Below the pieces are notes generated by a model. The model was not told the origin of the DNA. It saw only the letters and a list, made by a program, of their open reading frames with translations, and searched no databases. Made by a program: the position numbers and the translations under genes. Shown here one piece after another: positions 1 to 10,193 of a stretch of DNA of 32,021 nucleotides. The first letter of the stretch is position 1, and the number at the start of each line of letters is the position of its first letter. The stretch comes from an uncultured Gammaproteobacteria bacterium (lineage in GTDB: Bacteria > Pseudomonadota > Gammaproteobacteria > HyVt-429), in assembly GCA_947259975.1 (NCBI GenBank), contig CAMYOD010000020.1, positions 1 through 32,021 of the forward strand, written 5' to 3'.

Positions 1-140
1 TGTAACTTGTAACTTGTAACTTGTAACTTGTAACTTGTAACTTGTAACTTGTAACTTGTAACTTGTAACTTGTAACTTGTAACTTGTAACTTGTAACTTA
101 TAACTTATAACTTATAACTTATAACTTATAACTTATAACT
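1..140. repeat. Heptanucleotide tandem array, 20 perfect units
   Basis: Twenty consecutive 7-bp units fill this stretch without a single indel. Units 1-14 (positions 1-98) are all TGTAACT and units 15-20 (99-140) are all TATAACT, so the array is two homogeneous blocks differing by one G/A change. It starts at or before the window edge, so its full length is unknown. There are no spacers between units, so it is not CRISPR. It ends 26 bp before the tgt start codon, in the usual position of the tgt upstream region. Short tandem arrays of this kind commonly change copy number by slipped-strand replication; whether this one does cannot be seen here. Confidence 0.97.
91..118 (+). promoter_or_regulatory. 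Possible sigma70-like promoter formed by the repeat array
   Basis: At the junction of the two repeat blocks, TTGTAA (91-96, four of six matches to the -35 consensus) is followed after 16 bp by TATAAC (113-118, five of six matches to the -10 consensus). Because the array is periodic, equivalent pairs exist in neighbouring registers. The G-type units can supply -35-like hexamers and the A-type units -10-like hexamers. This is inference from consensus matching only. tgt may equally be transcribed from an upstream gene outside the window. Confidence 0.25.
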
Positions 141-157
141 TGTTTGTCGTGTCTTGA

Positions 158-1282
<1,125 letters not shown>

Positions 1283-1335
1283 TCGGCCCCGGTTTAAGGC
1301 TGTCCTAGTGTAAGTACTTGTTTTAAGGAAGTGTT

Positions 1336-1671
1336 ATGAACTTATTTATCAGTGACGCATGGGCGCAGGCGGGCGCGGGCGGACCCGCAGCAGGCGGGGG
1401 TCTCGGTTTCTTTGTGCCTTTGATCCTGCTGTTCGTGTTCTTCTATTTCATCGCCATTCGGCCGCAACAAAAGCGGGCCAAGGAGCATCGGCAGATGATC
1501 GAGTCCCTTGCCAAGGGCGACGAGGTCGTTACCAACGGCGGCACCATGGGGCGCATCACAAAGGTCGCTGACAGCTACTTCGCCGTAGAGGTAGCGAAGG
1601 GGGTCGAAATAAAGGTTCAGCGCCACGCGATTCAGGCCATGCTACCCAAGGGCGGCGACAAGGAAAAATAA
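1336..1671 (+). CDS. yajC: Sec translocon accessory subunit YajC
   Basis: YajC is a small single-pass inner-membrane protein that associates with SecDF and the SecYEG channel. The 111-residue product has a short glycine/alanine-rich N-terminus, one hydrophobic segment at about residues 23-42, then the family motif IRPQQKRAKEH and a small soluble cytoplasmic domain. A good Shine-Dalgarno sequence (AAGGAAG) precedes the ATG. It lies 53 bp after tgt and 40 bp before secD on the same strand, and probably shares a transcript with them. Confidence 0.97.
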   Translation: MNLFISDAWAQAGAGGPAAGGGLGFFVPLILLFVFFYFIAIRPQQKRAKEHRQMIESLAKGDEVVTNGGTMGRITKVADSYFAVEVAKGVEIKVQRHAIQAMLPKGGDKEK

Positions 1672-1711
1672 TACCGGCGCTCCGCAGGCGCCTGAAGTTC
1701 CGAAGTTCATC

Positions 1712-3610
1712 ATGATCAATAAATACCCTGTCTGGAAGTATCTGATCATTATCGCCGTGATCATCCCGGGGCTTTTCTATGCCCTGCCAAACTTGTTTGG
1801 CGAAGACCCGGCGGTGCAGATCTCGGCGACGCGCACCACGGTTATCGACAGCGCGGTCCTGGCGCGCATCGAGCAGACGCTGAAGGATGAGGAGATAACG
1901 CTGGTCGGCGCGACCCTTGACGAAAAAGGCGCCAAAATCCGTTTTACGAACACCGAGGACCAGTTACGGGCCCGCGAACTGCTGCAGAGGGCGCTGGGTG
2001 ACAAATACGTGGTGGCACTCAATCTGTTGCCGGCCACGCCGCGGTGGCTGGAAAAGATCGGTGGCGCGCCCATGTTCCTGGGCCTGGATCTGCGCGGCGG
2101 CGTGCATTTCCTCATGCAGGTCGATATAGACGGGCGTCTCGCACGCGAAGAGAGCCGGTTTGTGCAAGATCTGCGCACTGCGATGCGCAAGGGCAAGGTG
2201 CGCTACCGCACCATCGATAGGGAAGCGGGGACGGGCATCGTCGTCAAATTCCGTGATGCGGCGGTGCGTGATGAGGGCTATGAACTTATTCGCAAGGATG
2301 ATGAATTTCGCGGACTCAATGTCGTCGCCACCGAGCGCGACGGTGAGCCCCTGCTGATCGCGACGATCAGCGAACAGCAGATCGCCGAAATAAGCAAATT
2401 CGCGCTCGAGCAAAATATGACGTCGCTACGCAACCGCGTAAACGAGCTCGGCGTGGCGGAGCCGATTGTGCAGCGCCAGGGCGAGGATCGCATCGTCGTG
2501 CAGCTGCCGGGGGTGCAGGATACCGCCAAGGCGAAAGAGATCCTCGGTCAGACGGCGACCCTGGAGATCATGCTGGTCGATGAAGAGCATGATCTCATGG
2601 GTGCGGTGAAAGGCCGGATTCCACCGGGTTCCAGGCTATATCGCGATCGCCAGGATCGACCCATCCTGCTCAAGAAAAAGGTCATCTACTCGGGCGATAA
2701 CATCATCGATTCCGCGGCCGGTTTCGATTCCGGTCCCGGCGGTGGCGGGCCCGTGGTCCATATCACCCTCGATGCACGCGGCACGAAAATCAATCAGCGG
2801 GTGACCGGGGAAAACATCGGCAAGCGTATGGCGGTGGTCTATATCGAGACCAAGACCAAGACCCGCGTCGACGCACAGGGCAAGCCCGTCCTCGATGCGT
2901 CGGGTAAGGAGATCAAGATCAAAAAGCAGATCGAGGAGGTCATCACCGCACCGGTGATCCGTGATCAATTGGGCAAACGCTTTCAGATCGAGGGACTCGA
3001 TAGCATCGAGGAGGCGCGCGACCTGTCCCTGTTGCTGCGTGCCGGTGCGCTGGCCACGCCGATCGAAATCATCGAGGAACGCACCATTGGCCCCAGTCTC
3101 GGTCAGGAGAATATCAAACAAGGCTTCCGTTCGGTCTTGATCGGCTTTCTGCTCGTGCTCGTGTTCATGGCGGTCTACTATCGCACCTTCGGTTGGGTGG
3201 CCAATCTCGCGCTGGTGCTCAATCTGGTGCTGATTGTCGCCGTGTTATCTCTGTTTCAGGCAACACTGACCATGCCGGGTGTTGCCGGAATCGTGCTCAC
3301 CGTGGGTATGGCGGTGGATGCGAACGTGCTCATATTCGAACGCATACGCGAGGAAATACGCAACGGTAATACACCGCAGGCGAGCATACACACGGGTTAC
3401 GATCGCGCCCTGTCGACCATCGTGGATGCCAATATAACGACCCTGATCGCGGCGATCGTGTTGTTTAACTTCGGCACCGGCCCGATCAAGGGATTTGCGA
3501 TCACCCTGAGCATTGGCATCCTCACGTCGATGTTTACTGCAATATTTGTGACGCGCGGCGTCGTCAATCTGGCCTTCGGCGGGCGCCAGATTGAGCGCGT
3601 GCCCATCTAA
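1712..3610 (+). CDS. secD: Protein translocase subunit SecD
   Basis: SecD and SecF form the proton-driven RND-type complex that helps pull secreted proteins out of the Sec channel on the periplasmic side. The 632-residue length is typical of gammaproteobacterial SecD. One N-terminal membrane segment (about residues 9-27) is followed by a large periplasmic region with the signature LGLDLRGGVHFLMQVD (about 123-138). The C-terminal block of five membrane helices starts near residue 470 and includes GMAVDANVLIFERIREE, the conserved RND motif. secF starts 11 bp downstream, so the two are almost certainly co-translated. Confidence 0.98.
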   Translation: MINKYPVWKYLIIIAVIIPGLFYALPNLFGEDPAVQISATRTTVIDSAVLARIEQTLKDEEITLVGATLDEKGAKIRFTNTEDQLRARELLQRALGDKYVVALNLLPATPRWLEKIGGAPMFLGLDLRGGVHFLMQVDIDGRLAREESRFVQDLRTAMRKGKVRYRTIDREAGTGIVVKFRDAAVRDEGYELIRKDDEFRGLNVVATERDGEPLLIATISEQQIAEISKFALEQNMTSLRNRVNELGVAEPIVQRQGEDRIVVQLPGVQDTAKAKEILGQTATLEIMLVDEEHDLMGAVKGRIPPGSRLYRDRQDRPILLKKKVIYSGDNIIDSAAGFDSGPGGGGPVVHITLDARGTKINQRVTGENIGKRMAVVYIETKTKTRVDAQGKPVLDASGKEIKIKKQIEEVITAPVIRDQLGKRFQIEGLDSIEEARDLSLLLRAGALATPIEIIEERTIGPSLGQENIKQGFRSVLIGFLLVLVFMAVYYRTFGWVANLALVLNLVLIVAVLSLFQATLTMPGVAGIVLTVGMAVDANVLIFERIREEIRNGNTPQASIHTGYDRALSTIVDANITTLIAAIVLFNFGTGPIKGFAITLSIGILTSMFTAIFVTRGVVNLAFGGRQIERVPI

Positions 3611-3621
3611 GGAAAAGAGAC

Positions 3622-4629
3622 GTGCAATTATTCCGCACCATCACAAAAATTGACTTCATGGGCATGCGCCGTGCTGCGCTTGGCCTGTCTGTCATTCTTA
3701 TCATCGGTGCGGTGGCGTCGCTGACTACACGTGGGCTGAACTTCGGAATTGACTTCACCGGCGGCACCCTGGTCGAGACCTCCTACTCTGAAGCTGTGGA
3801 AATCGCGAATGTTCGAGATGCGCTTGAACAGGCGGGTTTCGGGGAGGCGGTCGTCCAGTATTTTGGCACCGCGAAAGACATCATGGTGCGTCTCCCAGTG
3901 CGCGAGGGACTGGCGACCGCCGAGATCAGCAACAAGATTATGAGCGCGTTGCGCGGACAGCTTGGCGAGCGCCTGGTGGCGGGTGCGGACGCAAGTGCGC
4001 AGTTGTGTGTTTCTGACGGTACCTCACCCGCGCCTTGTCAGGTCCAGATGCGACGCGTAGAGTTTGTCGGTCCGCAGGTGGGAGCAGAGTTAGCCAACAA
4101 GGGCGGCCTGGCGATGTTATATGCCCTGGTCGGTATCCTCTTCTATGTCGCATGGCGTTTTGAATGGCGCTTCGCCGTGGGTTCCATCGCCGCCCTGGTG
4201 CACGATGTGACGATAACGACGGGGATATTGTCGTTCCTGCAAGTCGATTTCTCGCTCACCGTGCTAGCGGCGCTGCTGGCCGTCATCGGCTATTCATTGA
4301 ACGATACTATCGTGGTGTTTGACCGTATCCGCGAAAACTTCCGCAAGCTTCGCAAACGTACCCCGGTGAAAATCGTCAATGTTTCAATAAACGAGACTCT
4401 GCCGCGTACGTTATTGACGTCAGTGACGACGATGCTTGTTTTGCTGGCCCTGTTTTTCCTCGGCGGCGACATCATTCACGGCTTCGCCATTGCACTCATC
4501 ATCGGTGTCGTGGTGGGCACCTATTCGTCGATCTTTGTCGCCAGCCCATTGGTGCTCCAGCTAGGACTGACCCGGGAGGATATGCTGCCGGTGAAGAAGG
4601 AAGGGGCCGAACTGGACGGGATGCCCTAG
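3622..4629 (+). CDS. secF: Protein translocase subunit SecF
   Basis: SecF is the partner of SecD in the inner membrane. The 335-residue product has an N-terminal membrane helix (about residues 14-34), the family signature FGIDFTGGTLVE just after it, a periplasmic domain, and five further helices containing YSLNDTIVVFDRIREN. The start is GTG, chosen because it gives the usual MQLFR-type N-terminus directly after a purine-rich AAGGAAAAGAG Shine-Dalgarno region. The 233 bp between secF and glyA contain no gene. I see only a weak GC-rich potential stem followed by TTTTT near 4695-4700, not a convincing terminator. Confidence 0.98.
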   Translation: MQLFRTITKIDFMGMRRAALGLSVILIIGAVASLTTRGLNFGIDFTGGTLVETSYSEAVEIANVRDALEQAGFGEAVVQYFGTAKDIMVRLPVREGLATAEISNKIMSALRGQLGERLVAGADASAQLCVSDGTSPAPCQVQMRRVEFVGPQVGAELANKGGLAMLYALVGILFYVAWRFEWRFAVGSIAALVHDVTITTGILSFLQVDFSLTVLAALLAVIGYSLNDTIVVFDRIRENFRKLRKRTPVKIVNVSINETLPRTLLTSVTTMLVLLALFFLGGDIIHGFAIALIIGVVVGTYSSIFVASPLVLQLGLTREDMLPVKKEGAELDGMP

Positions 4630-4862
4630 GCAGACCCCGGCCGACACCCCCGTTGATCACCTGCGCCGGGCCGCAGGCGGTCCCGCACACCCCTTTTTGA
4701 TCACAGCTCACCGTGGCGCCGTTCGGCGTGACCCGTGTGGCCCCACGAATTGTAGGTGCGTTTCATGCACGATGGCGCTGAATCGGCTATCCTATGGCGC
4801 TTTTCGCAGGCCGGCCTCGGGCGCGAAACCGGTCGGCCGGGGCCTATCACCAGGAGCCATTG

Positions 4863-6119
4863 ATGTTCACGAAAGACATGACGATCGCAGGTTTTGACGA
4901 TGAGCTATGGAACGCCATGCAAAGTGAGGAGCGCCGTCAGGAAGAACACGTCGAATTGATTGCTTCGGAGAACTACGCCAGTCCGCGGGTTCTGGAAGCG
5001 CAGGGCGGTCTCATGACGAACAAGTACGCCGAGGGATACCCGGGGCGGCGCTACTATGGTGGCTGTGAGAACGTGGACGTCGCGGAGCAGCTGGCAATCG
5101 ACCGGGTAAAACAACTCTTTGGCGCAGACTATGCTAACGTGCAGCCACATTCGGGCTCACAGGCGAACGCCGCCGTCTACCTGGCGTTGCTTGCGCCGGG
5201 CGACCCGATTCTGGGCATGAGTCTCGCGCACGGTGGTCACCTGACGCATGGCTCCAAGGTCAATTTCTCCGGCAAACTTTTTGACGCGGTGCAATACGGC
5301 CTTGACGAAGCCACGGGCGAGATCGACTACGATCAGGTGGCCCGATTGGCGGAACAACATCGGCCGAAAATGATCATTGGCGGTTTCAGTGCGTATTCGC
5401 GGTCGGTCGACTGGCGGCGCTTCCGTGAAATTGCCGACGAGGTGGGCGCCTACCTGGTCGTGGATATGGCTCATGTCGCCGGGCTCGTGGCCGCGGGTCT
5501 GTATCCCAGTCCCGTGCAGATTGCGGATGTGACCACGTCCACCACTCACAAGACCCTGCGGGGACCCCGCGGCGGTATCATACTCGCGCGCGCCAATCCG
5601 GAGATCGAAAAGAAGCTGAACTCGCTGGTATTTCCGGGTACCCAGGGCGGCCCACTGATGCATGTGATTGCCGCCAAGGCCGTGGCCTTCAAAGAGGCGT
5701 TAACGCGCGAATTCATCGACTATCAGGCGCAGGTGATCGCGAACGCTCGCGCGATGGCGCAGGTCATGATGGAGCGTGGCTTCAAGGTTGTTTCGGGCGG
5801 GACCGATAACCACCTGTTCCTGGTTGACCTGATCGACAAGGGGATCACCGGTAAGGATGCGGAGGCGGCCCTGGGTAACGCCAATATCACCGTGAACAAG
5901 AACACGGTTCCAAATGACCCGCAATCGCCATTCGTCACGAGCGGGATTCGCGTGGGCACACCGGCTATCACGACGCGTGGTTTTGCGGACCAGGAGGTGC
6001 GCGAGCTTGCCGGATGGATGGGCGATATCCTCGATGATATTGGCAACGATGCCACCATTGCGCAGGTCAAGGATTCGGTATTGGCGCTATGTAAACACTT
6101 CCCGGTGTACGAGCGGTAG
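4863..6119 (+). CDS. glyA: Serine hydroxymethyltransferase
   Basis: GlyA interconverts serine and glycine and is the main source of 5,10-methylene-tetrahydrofolate. The enzyme is PLP-dependent: [15 protein letters not shown] carries the cofactor lysine (K230), and [10 protein letters not shown] and the Gly/His-rich stretch near residue 125 are also conserved. An in-frame ATG exists at 4794. I choose 4863 because AGGAG lies six bases before it and the resulting 418-residue protein, beginning [12 protein letters not shown], matches the family length. It is followed 39 bp later by nrdR. Purine, methionine or glycine regulators control glyA in relatives; no such operator or riboswitch was recognised here. 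Confidence 0.97.
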   Translation: MFTKDMTIAGFDDELWNAMQSEERRQEEHVELIASENYASPRVLEAQGGLMTNKYAEGYPGRRYYGGCENVDVAEQLAIDRVKQLFGADYANVQPHSGSQANAAVYLALLAPGDPILGMSLAHGGHLTHGSKVNFSGKLFDAVQYGLDEATGEIDYDQVARLAEQHRPKMIIGGFSAYSRSVDWRRFREIADEVGAYLVVDMAHVAGLVAAGLYPSPVQIADVTTSTTHKTLRGPRGGIILARANPEIEKKLNSLVFPGTQGGPLMHVIAAKAVAFKEALTREFIDYQAQVIANARAMAQVMMERGFKVVSGGTDNHLFLVDLIDKGITGKDAEAALGNANITVNKNTVPNDPQSPFVTSGIRVGTPAITTRGFADQEVRELAGWMGDILDDIGNDATIAQVKDSVLALCKHFPVYER

Positions 6120-6158
6120 AATTAATGACGAGTCACTTTAATCCGGTGCGGATTCCTT

Positions 6159-6668
6159 ATGCGTTGTCCGTTTTGTGGTGCTGATAACACGCGTGTCGTT
6201 GACTCGAGGCTCGCCGATAATGGCGAATCGGTAAGGCGCCGCCGCGAGTGCGTGTCATGTCATGAGCGTTATACGACGTTTGAACGGGCCGAGCTGCGCA
6301 TGCCGCAGGTCATCAAGTCCGATGGACGCCGTGAGGCCTTCAATGAGGAAAAGCTGCGCGCGGGTATTTTCCGCGCCCTCGAGAAGCGCCCCGTGGATGT
6401 GAACGAGATAGAGGCTACGATCAACCGAATTCGGCACGCGATGATCTCGACCGGGGAACGAGAAGTGTCATCCAAGCAGATTGGCGCCTGGGCCATGGCT
6501 GAACTGAGCAATCTCGATCAGGTGGCGTATGTGAGGTTTGCGTCGGTTTACATGTCCTTCCAGGACGTGGATGCCTTTAGCGCGGAAGTCCATCGGCTAA
6601 AGAACGAGCCGCCCTCCGAGGTTAAGAAACAGCAGTTACCGCTGTTGCCACCGAACGGAAAAGACTGA
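6159..6668 (+). CDS. nrdR: Transcriptional repressor NrdR
   Basis: NrdR represses ribonucleotide reductase genes when bound dATP/ATP signals sufficient deoxynucleotides. The 169-residue product starts with a zinc ribbon (C3, C6, C31, C34; [17 protein letters not shown]) containing the basic stretch VRRRREC. An ATP-cone domain follows (about residues 49-139, including [20 protein letters not shown]). The glyA-nrdR-ribD order is common in Gammaproteobacteria, so the location is conserved and does not itself point to a regulatory link with riboflavin genes. Confidence 0.98.
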   Translation: MRCPFCGADNTRVVDSRLADNGESVRRRRECVSCHERYTTFERAELRMPQVIKSDGRREAFNEEKLRAGIFRALEKRPVDVNEIEATINRIRHAMISTGEREVSSKQIGAWAMAELSNLDQVAYVRFASVYMSFQDVDAFSAEVHRLKNEPPSEVKKQQLPLLPPNGKD

Positions 6669-6697
6669 GCCAAGGGCTGGGTCCTGTCGAAGCAGAA

Positions 6698-7813
6698 ATG
6701 ACGTCGGTCGAAGACATGCGGCACATGGCGCGCGCCCTGCGACTGGCGCGCGAGGGTCTGTATACCACGGATCCGAACCCGCGGGTCGGCTGCGTCATCA
6801 CCCATGACGGCGAAGTGGTCGGGGAGGGCTGGCATGAACGTGCCGGTGCGCCGCACGCCGAGATAAACGCGCTCGCTGCCGCCGGCGAACGGGCCCGCGG
6901 CGCCACCGTCTATGTCACGCTCGAACCCTGCAGTCACACGGGTCGTACACCGCCCTGTGCCGACGCGTTGATCAAGGCGGGTGTGGCACGTGTCGTGGCG
7001 GCCATGACCGATCCCAACCCACAGGTGGCGGGTGACGGCGTCGCCCGTCTGCAGGAGGCAGGAATCGACATTGAGGTGGGCTTGATGGCGGCGCAGGCCG
7101 CGGCCCTGAATCCTGGTTACGTGCAACGCATGCAAAAGGGCCGGCCCTGGGTGCGCATCAAGCTGGGTGCCAGCCTGGACGGCCGTACCGCGATGGCCTC
7201 GGGTGAAAGTAAGTGGATCACGGGAGCGGCCGCGCGCGCCGACGTACAGGATCTGCGGGCACGCAGTTCGGCGATTATCACCGGTGTCGGCACCGTGCTT
7301 GCGGACGACCCGTCATTATCCGTGCGCCTGCCGGGAGTCGCGCGCCAACCGCTCCGCGTGGTGGTCGATGGTAATCTCAGTATGCCGGAATCGGCCAAGA
7401 TGCTTGGCGATGATGGCGCGGTACTGGTGGTCACGGCCAATGACGACGTTGACTATACGGAGCGTCTGCGGCGGACGGGTGCGGAAGTCTTGTTTTTGGC
7501 GGCCGGGCCGGGCGCCATCGATGTGCCCGCACTCATGTCCCATCTGAGCGAGCGGGAGGTCAATGAGATCATGGTCGAGGCCGGCGCGACGCTGTCGGGC
7601 TCCTTACTGGCCGCCGGCATCGTCGACGAACTGGTGTTGTATTTTGCGCCCAATATCATGGGCAGCGATGCGCGCGGTATGTTCAAGCTGCCCGGTCTCG
7701 ACGATCTTTCGCAGCGCATCGAACTGAAAATTATCGACGTGCGCGCGGTCGGCGATGACTGGCGCGTGATAGCACGCGTCAACCACAAGACGGTCGACGC
7801 CGCGGTAGATTGA
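6698..7813 (+). CDS. ribD: Bifunctional riboflavin deaminase/reductase RibD
   Basis: RibD carries out the second and third steps of riboflavin synthesis: deamination of the pyrimidine product of GTP cyclohydrolase II, then NADPH reduction of its ribose side chain. The N-terminal deaminase has zinc ligands and catalytic Glu in HAEINAL (H53, E55) and in PCSHTGRTPPC (C78, C87). The C-terminal reductase domain (from about residue 146) contains GVGTVLADDPSLSVR. The 371-residue length fits. It sits 29 bp after nrdR and 9 bp before ribE in a compact operon. Confidence 0.98.
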   Translation: MTSVEDMRHMARALRLAREGLYTTDPNPRVGCVITHDGEVVGEGWHERAGAPHAEINALAAAGERARGATVYVTLEPCSHTGRTPPCADALIKAGVARVVAAMTDPNPQVAGDGVARLQEAGIDIEVGLMAAQAAALNPGYVQRMQKGRPWVRIKLGASLDGRTAMASGESKWITGAAARADVQDLRARSSAIITGVGTVLADDPSLSVRLPGVARQPLRVVVDGNLSMPESAKMLGDDGAVLVVTANDDVDYTERLRRTGAEVLFLAAGPGAIDVPALMSHLSEREVNEIMVEAGATLSGSLLAAGIVDELVLYFAPNIMGSDARGMFKLPGLDDLSQRIELKIIDVRAVGDDWRVIARVNHKTVDAAVD

Positions 7814-7822
7814 TTTTAGGGT

Positions 7823-8494
7823 ATGTTTACCGGAATCATACAAGCCATAGGTACGGTGCGTGCATTACACCGGCGTGAGTCTGAGGCACGTATCGAGATT
7901 GCTACCGGCGCCCTTGATATGTCGTCAACGGTAAGCGGTGACAGTATAGCGGTGAATGGCGTCTGCCTGACCGTCGTCGCGTGTGACGAGGCAGGTTTCG
8001 CGGGAGATGTTTCGGCGGAGACGTTGCGCAAGACCGCGTTGGGTCAACTGGCATCCGGTGCGCCGGTCAATCTGGAATTGGCGCTCACGCCGACCAGCCG
8101 ACTGGGTGGACATCTGGTCTCCGGGCATGTGGACGGCGTTGGCCGTGTGGTATCGAGAGAGAAGAGCGGTGATTCGGTGATATTCAGGTTCGAGGCGCCG
8201 GCCGATCTCGCGCGATATATCGCAAAGAAGGGTTCGATCTGTATCGATGGTGTAAGTCTCACCGTAAATCAAATAAACGGTGCGACGTTTGAGGTGAATA
8301 TCGTGCCACACACACTCCAGGAGACAATTATCGCCGGCTACACACCCGGCGCGGAGGTCAATCTGGAGGTCGATCTGGTGGCGCGTTACCTGGAGCGCCT
8401 GCTGCTCGGCGCGCAGGCCGCGCAGCCCGATGCCGAGATTTCCGAGGCGTTTCTGGCGGAGCACGGGTTTCTAAAGGCCCGCGATCGGTCATGA
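7823..8494 (+). CDS. ribE: Riboflavin synthase alpha subunit
   Basis: This enzyme dismutates two molecules of 6,7-dimethyl-8-ribityllumazine to riboflavin. Its 223 residues show the two internally similar barrels of the family: the first opens MFTGIIQAIGTV, the second opens GHLVSGHVDGVGRVV at about residue 95. The E. coli name is ribC. Its stop codon overlaps the start of ribBA by four bases (ATGA), indicating translational coupling. Confidence 0.97.
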   Translation: MFTGIIQAIGTVRALHRRESEARIEIATGALDMSSTVSGDSIAVNGVCLTVVACDEAGFAGDVSAETLRKTALGQLASGAPVNLELALTPTSRLGGHLVSGHVDGVGRVVSREKSGDSVIFRFEAPADLARYIAKKGSICIDGVSLTVNQINGATFEVNIVPHTLQETIIAGYTPGAEVNLEVDLVARYLERLLLGAQAAQPDAEISEAFLAEHGFLKARDRS

Positions 8495-9648
8495 AGCAGG
8501 ATAAACCGATTTCGATCGACACCGAAGAACAGGCGGGGCTGCTCGACCCCATCACCGAGATTATCGATGACATCCGTCGTGGCAGGATGGTCATCTTGAT
8601 GGACGACGAGCAGCGCGAGAACGAAGGCGATCTTTTGATCGCCGCGGAACATGCGCGACCCGAAGACATCAACTTCATGGCTCAATACGGGCGTGGCCTG
8701 ATATGTCTGACCTTGACCCAGGAGCGTTGTGAGCGGCTCGATTTACCTTTGATGGTGCGCAACAATGATGAGCGCTTCACAACCAATTTTACAGTTTCGA
8801 TTGAGGCCGCAGAGGGCGTGACTACGGGCATCTCCGCGGCAGACCGCGCCACCACGGTGCGCTGCGCGGTCAAGGCCGACGCGAAACCATCCGATCTGGT
8901 GCAACCGGGACATATTTTTCCTCTGATGGCGCAACCGGGCGGTGTGCTGACCCGCGCCGGACACACCGAAGCCGGTGTCGATCTTGCGCGTATGGCGGAC
9001 CTGGAACCGGCGGCCGTGATTTGTGAGATTCTGAATCCGGACGGTTCCATGGCCAGATTGCCGGATCTGGTGGAATTTGCGCGTAGTCACGACCTCAAGA
9101 TCGGTACCGTTGCGGACTTGATCCGCTATCGCAGGGAACATGAAGCGACCGTAGAACGGGTCGCGGAAAGTGATTTCCCAACCGGGTTTGGCAACTTTCG
9201 CCTGCTGGCCTACCATGACGCGATCGACAATACGACGCATCTCGCATTAGTCTACGGCCAGATAGATGCCGACAGGCCGACGCCGGTACGGGTCCAGGTA
9301 TATGCCGGGATATACAGCCCTCTTGCCGAGATGCGGGCCGGCGTGGGCTGGTCAACCCAGGCGGCGCTGCGGCGTATTGTGCAGGAGGGCGCGGGGGTTC
9401 TGGTGCTCATCGCCAAACAGGAGAGTCCGGCGGATGTGGTACGACAGGTGCGGCATTTTCAGATGAGTGATCTCGGCATAGAATTCCCCTCGGAGGAACC
9501 GGGCGACGAACTTTGGACGATCGGGGTCGGCTCACAGATCCTGGCGGATATCGGGGTCGGCAAGATGCGTGTGATGGGTCGGCCGCGCAAGATTCATAGC
9601 CTGGGAGGTTTCGGGCTCGAGGTCGTCGATTATCTAGGCAACGAATAG
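8491..9648 (+). CDS. ribBA: DHBP synthase with degenerate GTP cyclohydrolase II domain (RibBX type)
   Basis: The N-terminal half (about residues 20-215) is a normal 3,4-dihydroxy-2-butanone-4-phosphate synthase: RENEGD at 42-47 and RAGHTEA at 155-161 are intact. It makes the four-carbon precursor of lumazine. The C-terminal half aligns with GTP cyclohydrolase II, but the zinc-binding region (266-293) has no cysteine. Compared from memory with E. coli RibA, without gaps, the three zinc cysteines are replaced by A272, A283 and V285. This matches the described RibBX variant, in which the second domain lacks GTP cyclohydrolase activity. I infer that an active ribA lies elsewhere in the genome. 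The 385-residue length is usual for RibBA proteins. Confidence 0.95.
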   Translation: MKQDKPISIDTEEQAGLLDPITEIIDDIRRGRMVILMDDEQRENEGDLLIAAEHARPEDINFMAQYGRGLICLTLTQERCERLDLPLMVRNNDERFTTNFTVSIEAAEGVTTGISAADRATTVRCAVKADAKPSDLVQPGHIFPLMAQPGGVLTRAGHTEAGVDLARMADLEPAAVICEILNPDGSMARLPDLVEFARSHDLKIGTVADLIRYRREHEATVERVAESDFPTGFGNFRLLAYHDAIDNTTHLALVYGQIDADRPTPVRVQVYAGIYSPLAEMRAGVGWSTQAALRRIVQEGAGVLVLIAKQESPADVVRQVRHFQMSDLGIEFPSEEPGDELWTIGVGSQILADIGVGKMRVMGRPRKIHSLGGFGLEVVDYLGNE

Positions 9649-9651
9649 AGT

Positions 9652-9683
9652 GGGCGGCGCCTGGCACGACGTGCACGCCGCCC
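9652..9683 (+). other. Hairpin between ribBA and ribH
   Basis: GGGCGGCG (9652-9659) pairs perfectly with CGCCGCCC (9676-9683), and the 16-nt loop can itself form a small CAC/GTG stem. No T-tract follows, so it is not an intrinsic terminator. It falls in the only sizeable gap (68 bp) inside the rib cluster, and could be an mRNA processing or stability element. That role is a guess. Confidence 0.45.
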
Positions 9684-9716
9684 TGATTACGTAACGAATT
9701 ATCGGGAAGGGGTCTT

Positions 9717-10193
9717 ATGGGAGGCTATAAGAAGATTGAGGGTGCGTTGACGGTCCGCGGTAAACGCTTCGGCATTGTTGTTTCGCGATTCAACAGCTTT
9801 ATCAGTGAGCGATTGCTTGATGGCGCCGTCGACACTCTGTGTCGCCACGGTCTGGACGAAAATGATATCGAAGTTGTTTGGGTCCCGGGGGCCTATGAGA
9901 TTCCGCTCGCCGCCAAGGCGCTCGCGACGAGCGGGCGCTGTGATGCAATCATCGCCCTGGGCGCCGTGATCCGCGGTGCGACACCACACTTCGACTATGT
10001 GGCAGGAGAGTGCTCAAAGGGGCTCGCACAGGTCAGTCTTGAATTTGATATTCCCATGGGTTTCGGTGTGCTTACCGTTGATACCATCGAGCAGGCAATT
10101 GAGCGCGCGGGTACGAAGGCGGGTAACAAGGGTGTTGATGCCGCATTATCGGCGATCGAGATGGTCAACCTGCTGGGACAGTTGCAGGCCTAG
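9717..10193 (+). CDS. ribH: 6,7-dimethyl-8-ribityllumazine synthase
   Basis: RibH condenses the RibD product (after dephosphorylation) with dihydroxybutanone phosphate, forming lumazine in an icosahedral or pentameric assembly. The 158-residue protein carries the substrate-site motifs [16 protein letters not shown] and [14 protein letters not shown], with the conserved His91. An AAGGGG Shine-Dalgarno sequence precedes the ATG. Its stop codon shares one base with the GTG start of nusB. Confidence 0.98.
   Translation: MGGYKKIEGALTVRGKRFGIVVSRFNSFISERLLDGAVDTLCRHGLDENDIEVVWVPGAYEIPLAAKALATSGRCDAIIALGAVIRGATPHFDYVAGECSKGLAQVSLEFDIPMGFGVLTVDTIEQAIERAGTKAGNKGVDAALSAIEMVNLLGQLQA

Noticed and set aside
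1..140. CRISPR array
   Set aside because: Seven-base units abut each other with no spacers.
4660..4700. Intrinsic terminator after secF
   Set aside because: A GC-rich stretch is followed by TTTTT, but the only stem is short and bulged and is separated from the T-run.
4794..4862. Longer glyA reading frame starting at 4794
   Set aside because: The extra 23 residues are not family-like and no Shine-Dalgarno precedes 4794, whereas AGGAG precedes 4863.
8491..9716. FMN riboswitch for riboflavin genes
   Set aside because: The rib genes are tightly packed and no region before ribD, ribE, ribBA or ribH shows the conserved FMN aptamer segments.
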